Shown: positions 1-6,613 of the stretch, piece after piece
Layout of the letters: each line of letters starts with the position of its first letter
Position numbering within the stretch: position 1 is the stretch's first letter
Assembly (NCBI GenBank): GCA_026710565.1
Contig: JAPOQV010000420.1
Span: 1-25,116 of the forward strand
Length of the DNA stretch: 25,116 bases
Reading direction: 5' to 3'
Source of the DNA: Spirochaetaceae bacterium
GTDB lineage: Bacteria > Spirochaetota > Spirochaetia > SZUA-6 > Bin103
The notes under the pieces: model-generated
Told to the model about the DNA's origin: nothing
Database searches by the model: none
Seen by the model: only the letters and a program-made list of their open reading frames with translations
Program-made: the position numbers and the translations under genes

Positions 1-265
1 GGAGGGGTGGGTTGACAACCAACGGATTACACCTAAGCCTACCTCTTGAGCTGTCCAACGGATCGGGACCACCTCAGTCGTCGGTGTCTTGACGAGCGCC
101 GTAACCAAATGATCGCCTCGCCCTAACGCCCAAGTAACGCGGTTCGCCACTGACGAAGTGAGCGCAACGCCTACCACCGTTCGGGACCGGGAGCACGGCC
201 GTAGCCGACCATGCAGATTAGTAGCTACCGTAATTCCGCCGCCGAATCATGTATCAATGAGGAGA
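1..265. other. no gene recognised
   Basis: No reading frame here has recognisable protein features, and the short frames lack a ribosome binding site. It lies downstream of the leftward M15-like gene. No tRNA, terminator with a T-run or repeat array was seen. Confidence 0.4.
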
Positions 266-778
266 TTATCGATACCACGAAGGATCGACCAAGCCCCAGC
301 TTACCTTCACAATGTCCCAATGGTCTTGCTCAAGCGTATATTCCGCCTGTCCCCACTTCCACCGCCGCCACCCCCGTCTTGGCTCACCGAGATAAGTCGC
401 TTCGCTACTCAGAAAACTGAGAATGCAATCACTCTGTCTAAGGTCGATCCTATATCCATCGCGATGGGAGTAGGTACCGAAAGCATGGCCGACCTCTGTG
501 CCGCCGATTACGGTGATGGCGCACGACGACTCGCGCGCTAGTTGAATCACCTCGAAGAGCACAAAATCACGTACGCCCTCCAAAGAAGTGCAGTCTCGAT
601 TTCGCCAATCCGAGCACCCGCCAATCGACGAGATTTGTATACCATACTCAGCGAGTTTCGAAGCAGCGTGGCTATGGCTCATGCTATCAGAGATGGCGGC
701 CGGGGTCGCAACCAAAACAAGAACAAGAATCGAAGATAGCACTATGACTGGGCTGGTGCCCACCAAACGTTGGGACAC
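266..778 (-). CDS. secreted M15-like (peptidase-related) protein
   Basis: Predicted exported protein of about 170 aa. The reading frame is open up to a GTG at 1054, but the part before 778 looks non-coding. A GTG at 778 places a hydrophobic leader (VIVLSSILVLVLVATPAA) right at the N-terminus, so I chose it; no clear Shine-Dalgarno sequence supports it. The mature part has the segment GGTEVGHAFGTYSHRDGYRI followed by Asp. Its spaced His, Ser-His and Asp residues recall the zinc-binding pattern of M15/D-Ala-D-Ala-carboxypeptidase-like proteins. Several Cys residues suggest disulfides outside the cytoplasm. It is last in a leftward run of exported proteins and is cut off from the protease gene by the IS630 element. 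That it is an active peptidase is inference; only the motif resemblance is visible. Confidence 0.55.
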   Translation of the reverse strand: MSQRLVGTSPVIVLSSILVLVLVATPAAISDSMSHSHAASKLAEYGIQISSIGGCSDWRNRDCTSLEGVRDFVLFEVIQLARESSCAITVIGGTEVGHAFGTYSHRDGYRIDLRQSDCILSFLSSEATYLGEPRRGWRRWKWGQAEYTLEQDHWDIVKVSWGLVDPSWYR

Positions 779-1052
779 CCCGCAGTTCAATCGGGCCTTG
801 CTAGAGTCCCTCGTGGCCGCTCCCTCTCGCCCCATAGCTTTGCCCGCCGATCCGATTGCATTAGTCGTGCCAGTTTCACTTAAGCGTTGAACCCTCATTG
901 CTCGAAGCGGATTACTCCACAGCCTTCGCTCGCACTTCCCTGCCTCCATAGAACGCCGACAGAAACGAGGAACTGCTACCTGAGTTTCCGTTGACAATTC
1001 GCTATCCTCCTTCCGGCTGTGTTGTGGAACCGGCTCTTCGCATCGCCGTCTC

Positions 1053-1066
1053 ACTAGTGGTCCGTA
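1053..1066 (+). repeat. IS630 left terminal inverted repeat plus TA target
   Basis: ACTAGTGGTCCGTA, the exact reverse complement of 2470-2483. The outer four bases include the duplicated TA, and the element proper begins at 1057. Confidence 0.88.
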
Positions 1067-1087
1067 CCATCCGATTTTTACTCAACC

Positions 1088-1400
1088 TTGGAAAACCACC
1101 TGCTATGCAGGTGGTAATATCCCTCGGCTATGCCTTGAGACAGGATCGGGGTGAAATGGTGCATGGGAGAGCTCAATGAAGCGTACGCGTAATGAGGTGC
1201 GCCCGCCGTAGTGCTCGGAATCGCAAGGAGACCGGTGATGACTCTGCGGAAGAAGGTGTGTCTCGTGTACGAGAGCACGTTCGCATTCGCGCGTTTTGGA
1301 ATGCTGAGATCCCGGAAGTCGTCCGTGAACCATACAGGACCGACAGCGGATGGCTCCTTTCAGGGGCTGCCCTGGAAAGCCACCGGCTTTGCCGGTGGTT
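1088..1400 (+). mobile_element. possible IS200/IS605-type miniature element nested in IS630
   Basis: Two similar hairpins in the same orientation bound this segment. The first, 1095-1115, pairs ACCACCTGC with GCAGGTGGT around TAT. The second, 1380-1398, pairs CCACCGGC with GCCGGTGG around TTT. Both are preceded by TGGAAA and continue as GGTGGT. IS200/IS605 elements carry this kind of subterminal hairpin at each end and have no terminal inverted repeats. A small extra hairpin, CAGGG/CCCTG (1361-1374), lies just before the right one, where these elements often encode the guide-RNA scaffold. No TnpA or TnpB reading frame is visible. The nested insertion would explain the unusually long 5' part of the IS630 copy. 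The class assignment is inference. Confidence 0.5.
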
Positions 1401-1419
1401 GTGTACTACAATCGGAGGT

Positions 1420-2461
1420 ATGGGAGAGGGAATCGTATTGACCGAGGCCGAGCATAGCGAGCTCGCCAAGCGGGCCAGGAGTCGCACCGGTCGAGCTGAA
1501 GAGGCGCGCCGTGCCAGCTTCATCCTGTTGCTTGCTGAGGGACTCACGTGGATGTGGTGTGCGAACGAGCGGAGTGTGGGCGCGGCTTCGTGGCGATGTG
1601 GGCTCGACGCTTTCGCGCCGAGTGATTGGCGGAGCCGTACAGCCGACACCGCGGTCAGAAGCCGTTTCGCTGCACGCCGAGCGTGGAGGCAAAGATCCTC
1701 AACGCCACGCGCCAGGCCCCGACCGATGGCTCTACGCTCTGGAGGACGCGCCGGTTGGCGGCCAAGCTGGGAGTGTCGCACATGATGGTGGCGCGGGTGT
1801 GGAGGAAGCACCGGCTGCAGCCGCACCGGTTGGAGCGCTACATGAGCTCCAACGATCCGGACTTCGAGCAGAAGGCGGCCGACATCATCGGGCCGTACCT
1901 GAACCCGCGGGCGCAGGCGGCGGTGTTCTGCGTGGACGAGAAGACGGCGATTCAAGCGCTGGAACGCAACGACCCGGTGCTGCCGCTGTCGCCGGGGCGG
2001 GCCAAACGGTATGGGTTCGAGTACTACCGGCACGGCACGCTGGCGCTGTACGCGGCGTTCAATACGAAGACCGGCGAGGTGCTCGGCAAGACCGCGTCGC
2101 GAAACACCTCGGAGCAGTTGGTGGCGTTTCTGCGCGACATTATGGCGCATCAGCCGGCTGCTGGTCAGGAGATCCATGTGATCGCCGACAACCTGTCGGC
2201 GCACAAGACGAAGCGAATGCAGGAGTTCTTGAGCGAACATCCGACGGTCCGGTTGCATTTCACACGCCGATCTACTCATCGTGGTTGAACCAAGTTGAAG
2301 TCTGTGGTTTGCGAAGATCTCACGGGACGCCATCACCCGCGGAGTGTTCAGTTCGGTGACCGATCTGAAGAACAAGCTGATGAGATACATCCGCGAATAC
2401 AACAAATCCTCGCGTGGTGAAGTGGCACTACGTTGATCCATCACGACACATCGGTGCATGA
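1420..2461 (+). pseudogene. IS630 transposase, broken by frameshifts and a stop
   Basis: The protein can be followed through several frames. The N-terminal helix-turn-helix part (LTEAEHSELAKRARSRTG) starts at ATG 1420 or TTG 1438. A frameshift follows near 1550-1565, then RFRAE and an in-frame TGA at 1623-1625 where an Arg is expected. The main DDE part runs to about 2265 and includes FCVDEKTAIQ (first Asp) and VIADNLSAHK (second Asp). An extra AC dinucleotide near 2262 shifts the frame before YSSWLNQVEV (catalytic Glu). An extra TG near 2303 shifts it again before WFAKISRDAITRG. A further shift near 2413 restores VKWHYVDPSRHIGA with a stop at 2459-2461. No functional transposase can be made. 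Confidence 0.88.
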
Positions 2462-2469
2462 CTACTCGT

Positions 2470-2483
2470 TACGGACCACTAGT
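2470..2483 (-). repeat. IS630 right terminal inverted repeat plus TA target
   Basis: TACGGACCACTAGT, the perfect complement of the left end at 1053-1066. The TA at 2480-2481 is also the first two bases of the leftward protease stop codon TAG (2481 down to 2479). Confidence 0.88.
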
Positions 2484-4065
2484 TCTCCCGTTTCTTTGGG
2501 CACGCGTCGGTGGCTTGGGTTAGTCTGAGAATTGGCGTGTTTGAGGTCGATGTGTGGGATGACCGTCGCAGGCAATCAACCGCCTCCAAGCTGGAGTACT
2601 CTGGACGGATGAGTCTAAACAACAGGTAGCCCGCTGCGCAGTGAGGCGAGGCCATCGATGTTCCACTCATTGTTCCGTAGACCGAAGGATGTGGTCCACG
2701 ACCCTGCGGGTCGAAAGCAACCGCACTCTTGATATTGACGCCCGGACAGGAAAGGTGCCCCCCTGTGTTCGAAAATGGGGCGCGTCGGCCGTCTATGTCG
2801 TGCGCCTCCACAATGACCCCGCTCTGAGCGATCCCTTCTTCGCGTGCTGTGACAGCCGCCCAGTTGAACGGGGAAGCGTACTTAACACTGATCGGATTAC
2901 TCAATCCTAGGCTGTCGTTTCCGGCAGCCGAGAAGATCACCTCTCCCTTCTCGTCAGCACGCTCCAATACAGGAAGTAGCGGTTCTGCCGAACCGGCCAC
3001 GAGCTTTCGCACTGGCTCTGATGCCGGTAGATCAGGGTTAATGTTTTTCCGATGCCAGTCATAACCGATACTCACGTTCAGCACTTCCATATCGTCAAAG
3101 TCCAACATTAGGAGTGCCTTCGTACTAAGGGGAGCAGTTACGAGTCGAGCGCGAATCGAACAATTCGGAAGTACCCCGCGGATACCGCGTCCGTTGTGTC
3201 TTCCGCAGGCAATTCCGGCCACGTGGTTTCCATGGTCATGCGCGGTCATCCCTATCAACGACTCAACGAAGTGAAGATCTTCATGTTCGGCGAATCCGGT
3301 GTCGAGTACACCTATCACCACCGCCTCGTGCGTCTCTGAATGACTCCACAGTCGGTTGGCTTCAGTGTCGATGACTCCCCAGTTGATCGTTTCCTCAGGT
3401 TCCGAAATGATGACGCTCACGGGGCTTAGTAGGTTATCTACTGTGGTACCGGAGTCCTGTTGATTTCCGAGCAGTAGGTCAGGCGCTGCGCTACGAACGA
3501 TGGGATCGCTCTGGAAATACTCGCTTGCCGCCACCAATCCAAGAAACAGTGCTTGATTTGCTTCGCGCGGAGTGCTGCCGGCCATCTGAGACGAAACGTA
3601 GGACTTGAGGTCTACCTCAATCTCAATGGCGCCGATTTCAGGGAACGTTTGCACGACACGAAGGTCAAGTCGGTCTACGTAGTCGCGAACTTGGCTCGGC
3701 AATGCGTCAGGCTCGAACCTCAGAATCATAGAGTTGCGGGCGGCGAATGGCGAACTCTTTAGGTTTTCACTAAGAGGGTAGTCATTGTAACGAGAAACGT
3801 CGCTCGAACTGTCCAGTCCAAGCGGGTAGATATCAAGCAGATTCAATGAAACGGGCCCTGATGGAAGAATCAGAATGTCAAGATAGTCAGGCTTGTGTCC
3901 TGGAGGTGTCGACGGTGTTGCGACAGGAAGCGCCCTGATAGCGTTTTGGGTTTCCAGTGACGGAAGTGTTGTGTTGTCGTCGCCGATTGCCGTGTAGGAG
4001 GTCACAATCCCCAAGGCAAGGATCGAAACCGATGCGGCTAGGCTTGACCTATCAATCGCAGACAC
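2479..4065 (-). CDS. secreted subtilisin-family (S8) serine protease
   Basis: Serine endopeptidase of the subtilase clan, 528 aa, predicted to be exported. The start is GTG, with a strong AGGAGGT at 4073-4079 seven bases upstream. Residues 8-27 form a hydrophobic leader. About 113-152 resemble the prodomain fold of fervidolysin-type subtilases (NSMILRFEPDALP onward). The catalytic domain runs from about 228 to 490. It has Asp255 in VVIGVLDTG, His278 in DHGNHVAG, oxyanion Asn383 in SAAGND and Ser470 in SGTSMASPH. All four key residues are present. Cys287 and Cys302 may pair. The TAG stop overlaps the IS630 target TA, and restoring the empty site gives the same stop, so the insertion did not change the protein. 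It lies 93 bp downstream of the amine oxidase gene and is probably co-transcribed with it. The substrate is unknown. Confidence 0.9.
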   Translation of the reverse strand: MSAIDRSSLAASVSILALGIVTSYTAIGDDNTTLPSLETQNAIRALPVATPSTPPGHKPDYLDILILPSGPVSLNLLDIYPLGLDSSSDVSRYNDYPLSENLKSSPFAARNSMILRFEPDALPSQVRDYVDRLDLRVVQTFPEIGAIEIEVDLKSYVSSQMAGSTPREANQALFLGLVAASEYFQSDPIVRSAAPDLLLGNQQDSGTTVDNLLSPVSVIISEPEETINWGVIDTEANRLWSHSETHEAVVIGVLDTGFAEHEDLHFVESLIGMTAHDHGNHVAGIACGRHNGRGIRGVLPNCSIRARLVTAPLSTKALLMLDFDDMEVLNVSIGYDWHRKNINPDLPASEPVRKLVAGSAEPLLPVLERADEKGEVIFSAAGNDSLGLSNPISVKYASPFNWAAVTAREEGIAQSGVIVEAHDIDGRRAPFSNTGGHLSCPGVNIKSAVAFDPQGRGPHPSVYGTMSGTSMASPHCAAGYLLFRLIRPEYSSLEAVDCLRRSSHTSTSNTPILRLTQATDACPKKREN

Positions 4066-4158
4066 TACTTATACCTCCTGCGGCGGTTATTGATGGGATC
4101 TTACTGAGCGATGTCCTTTAGTCAGTCCATGACGAATCAAGTCGAACGGTCGCCTTGC

Positions 4159-5355
4159 TTAGCGGGAAGGGTAAAAGGGTGTCCGGTCGAACAGATTCCG
4201 TGGCCTCATGTCAAATCCAGCCCACATAGCAAGGGCGACACCGTTAGCGTAAGGGCTGCCAAGGGCCACGCCATCTTCGGAACGAGGAAGATGGAGCATG
4301 GGCGTGACATGCCACAGTACCACATCGGCGTCTTGAATGGGTTCGTCGTTAACGTACTGCAATAAGTCAGGGAAATACTGCTCGATCGGTCTATTTACCG
4401 TTACCCAAAAATCGTTGCGCAAGTACAGCTCCGCATGGCGAACGACTCCCCGATAGAGCGGACGCAATTCGTAGGAAGTTTGTTCTCCGAATCCGTTTAT
4501 CAGGCGGGAATCGACGACAGCAATTTGGGTGAATTCGGTCGGGGCGAAATCCGTTGGTCCCTCCCGTCCACCATTGAACGGAGTGACGGCGTTCTGCCAC
4601 GAAGGGCTGCCTACAGTCTCGACGTGTCGCAGAACGTAGACTGAGTCGCCAAGGTGGCCGTTCAGGTTGACATCGATACGCCATAGTGCGTTGTGGGTGT
4701 GGGGCTCACTTGCCTGCCCCGGAAGGTTCACTGCGGTACCAGCTATGCGAAACTTGATGGTACCGTCGTCGTGGAACTCATAGCGTATTATGTAATTGTA
4801 ATTGGCGGCATCCAACGTTCCCCACAGGAGGAGTTTCTGGCCTCGTACTACCAAGTCATCGTTCTTCCACAAGGGTCCTTTGTCGACGACTTCGCGGACA
4901 ACCTTGTCGTCACGTCCGACGATTCGACCGCAAGGACCGGTATCCCTCGCGGTCACCTCGACGAGGTCGAAGCTAAAACCGGAGAGGTCGGCATACCGTG
5001 GATTGCCACTTTGATAAGGTACGAACAATTCCGACAATCCGGCACGCCCGAGCACCTGAACAAACTCCCGATTCGGCGCGGGCATAAAATACGCGCCTGT
5101 TATGAAGAGAGCCTTGCCTATGTCGTGGTCGAAAGTGACGTACCACGCGGTTTCCAGTGGGCCGGAAGCAGGGAACTCTTGGTAGGCGATTGAGCTGGTG
5201 CCTGAGGCTTGCGGACCGTTCGGCGTTGGCGAGTGCGTGAGGCATGCTGCTGCGGACTGAGAGTCGGAGGGTTGGGCGCCGGCAGTCGCAGCGACAAGCC
5301 CAACAATCAGGCTATAAGCTATAGCTCTCGATGCATGCAAGATAGTCTTATTCAT
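4159..5355 (-). CDS. copper amine oxidase, catalytic domain on its own
   Basis: Oxidative deamination of primary amines to aldehyde, ammonia and H2O2, using Cu(II) and topaquinone. Residues are numbered from an alternative ATG at 5364. The preferred start is the ATG at 5355 (Met4): it overlaps the upstream stop by 8 bp (ATGAATAA) and begins a signal peptide ending near AGAQ. Family landmarks appear in order: GLSELFVPY (110-117), YADLSGF with Asp126 as likely base, LWKNDD (165-170), AANYNY (186-191) with Tyr189 as topaquinone precursor, His222 and His224 of the copper HxH, and His358 in TPMLHLPRSED as third ligand. The tail FDRTPFYP matches family ends. The residue after the precursor Tyr is Asn, where Asp or Glu is usual. 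At about 400 aa it equals only the catalytic domain; the N2/N3-like part is the separate upstream gene. The family assignment is strong; enzyme activity is inferred. Confidence 0.87.
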   Translation of the reverse strand: MNKTILHASRAIAYSLIVGLVAATAGAQPSDSQSAAACLTHSPTPNGPQASGTSSIAYQEFPASGPLETAWYVTFDHDIGKALFITGAYFMPAPNREFVQVLGRAGLSELFVPYQSGNPRYADLSGFSFDLVEVTARDTGPCGRIVGRDDKVVREVVDKGPLWKNDDLVVRGQKLLLWGTLDAANYNYIIRYEFHDDGTIKFRIAGTAVNLPGQASEPHTHNALWRIDVNLNGHLGDSVYVLRHVETVGSPSWQNAVTPFNGGREGPTDFAPTEFTQIAVVDSRLINGFGEQTSYELRPLYRGVVRHAELYLRNDFWVTVNRPIEQYFPDLLQYVNDEPIQDADVVLWHVTPMLHLPRSEDGVALGSPYANGVALAMWAGFDMRPRNLFDRTPFYPSR

Positions 5356-6001
5356 GCAGATCATCCAAAGTGACGACTTCCAAGTCGGTCAGGTTGACAA
5401 AGGTCGGGGGTAGGCGCAAATAGCCGCTACGGGTCTTCAATAGTGCCATCACTACGCGCTTGTCGAAAAACTGGTCCTTGGGGTCCTGTGTGCGAGTGAG
5501 CAGCAACTCGACTTCGATGCCGTCGACATCAGCTTCCAAGAATTCGGTGATATGAGGATCGGAAAGAACCAACCTCTCGGCAGTAGCTCGTTCGATCTCG
5601 GCCAGTGGGGCGCTGCTACCGCTGGTTTTGCGAGTGGTCAAGAGTTCGCCCTTGACCAGATCGACCAAGCTGCGGATGGTTTCGTTCGATTGGTAGTCGT
5701 AGGTCGTAACGATAGCGAGCCGAGTCGACGGGTTGTTGTCATCAACGCTTTCGACGCTCGATAACACTGTCGTTGCTTCAGAGGATCCGGCGTCAAGTGG
5801 GGAAACCCTCAAAACGGCAAGGGTCGCTGTGGCTACGAGTACTGCTTGGTCGCGCTCGTGGTCGGTGAGCCGTGATCTTGGGACCGGTAATGCCGATGCG
5901 GGGTGTTCGGTGTCTTGAGGCACGGCGAGTGTCGATGCGGAGAGGAACAGAGTAAAAACGATAGTTCGAAATATTGAAATCCTAGTAGACCGGTGGTACA
6001 T
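5348..6001 (-). CDS. exported copper-amine-oxidase N2/N3-domain-like protein
   Basis: Protein of 217 aa beginning at ATG 6001, with GAGGA about eight bases upstream. The reading frame is open to 6391, but only this start puts a signal peptide (FRTIVFTLFLSASTLAVPQ, about 11-29) at the N-terminus. About residues 45-157 resemble the small N2/N3 domains of copper amine oxidases: RLAIVTTYDYQS, then SLVDLVKGELLTTR, then a helix ending ERLVLSDPHITEFL. The last 40 residues (KRVVMALLKTRSGYLRLPP, then a segment ending LEVVTLDD) match the linker that normally leads into the catalytic domain. The next gene supplies that domain and overlaps by 8 bp, suggesting translational coupling. I infer that the two products assemble outside the cytoplasm. 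Recognition of this part rests on pattern alone and is weaker than for the catalytic half. Confidence 0.7.
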   Translation of the reverse strand: MYHRSTRISIFRTIVFTLFLSASTLAVPQDTEHPASALPVPRSRLTDHERDQAVLVATATLAVLRVSPLDAGSSEATTVLSSVESVDDNNPSTRLAIVTTYDYQSNETIRSLVDLVKGELLTTRKTSGSSAPLAEIERATAERLVLSDPHITEFLEADVDGIEVELLLTRTQDPKDQFFDKRVVMALLKTRSGYLRLPPTFVNLTDLEVVTLDDLHE

Positions 6002-6613
6002 AATCGAGTCCTCTGAGGCATTGAAGGAGGCTGGCGGACTTGCGGAGTCGCGCGTGTCGGAATAGCAGCACGGGGCAGTGTTCGCGGTGTTCACCGGTCC
6101 GGTATCCGAACCACTTGTGCGGTGCGGCATCGAGCCGGGGACCACCGGGGAGTGGGTTAGCTTGTCATGGGACGGGCCGAGCCGCGTCGAAGGCGGAATA
6201 TGAGTTGTATCCGTTCGACTCAGTCGGTGAATCGGTGAGGGACAACGCGTGACGCGCACATGGTTCGTAACCAACGTAGGCTGACCTTCTAGAGTGGTAT
6301 GGTAACTAGGATTGGAAATCGTGTCAAAGGAGCGGAAGGCGGAATAGGGTGCGGCTCCTTTACGACGGCCTCTATGTTCATAACGATACATGAGTTAGAT
6401 ACGATCGACCACACGTCGTGGGCTGTTTCGGGCACCCTATCGCCTCGGTGGAGCCATAGGTGCCCTGGTGCCGGACGGGTCGCCCACATCACCCCGAACC
6501 CGCAAGGGCCGACCCGCCTGCGCACCCCCGCGCCCCACCGAACCCTCGTCCACTAAATCTCGCTGGCGCCGCCGTCCGTCTCAGGAAGCTCGCTCACTTC
6601 CCGACGGCCTCAC
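6002..6613. other. gene-free stretch at a composition boundary
   Basis: No reading frame here looks coding on either strand. The left half shares the lower GC of the secreted-protein cluster; the right half is clearly richer in GC. It should hold the promoter of the leftward amine oxidase operon, but I could not point to a convincing -35/-10 pair. It contains AGGCGGAATA at 6191-6200 and 6337-6346 (GGCGGAATA again at 6661-6669) and one arm of a 15-bp inverted repeat. Confidence 0.5.
6326..6361. repeat. stem-loop and inverted-repeat arm
   Basis: AAAGGAGC (6326-6333) pairs with GCTCCTTT (6354-6361) to form an 8-bp stem with a 20-base loop. The last 15 bases (6347-6361) are the exact reverse complement of AAAGGAGCCGCACCC at 6646-6660, about 285 bp away. 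It might be an intergenic repeat family or an old element end. Confidence 0.5.

Larger units (their letters stand above)
1057..2479 (+). mobile_element. degenerate IS630-family insertion sequence
   Basis: The ends are defined by matching sequence: GTGGTCCGTA at 1057-1066 and its exact reverse complement at 2470-2479. Each end is flanked by TA (1055-1056 and 2480-2481) within a CTAG context, the TA target duplication expected for the IS630/Tc1 group. Counting the flanks, the inverted match is 14 bp. The body encodes a broken IS630 transposase on the plus strand. The element is longer than usual on the 5' side because about 300 bp with two hairpins lie before the transposase. On the opposite strand the TA sits in the stop codon of the S8 protease gene. 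Confidence 0.88.

Noticed and set aside
1173..2459. Long open frame (428 aa) on the minus strand across the IS630 transposase
   Set aside because: Arg/His-rich shadow of the degraded transposase; the plus strand shows clear IS630 motifs.
6002..6391. N-terminal extension of the CAO small-subunit frame
   Set aside because: It would bury the signal peptide and has no ribosome binding site, while ATG 6001 has GAGGA.
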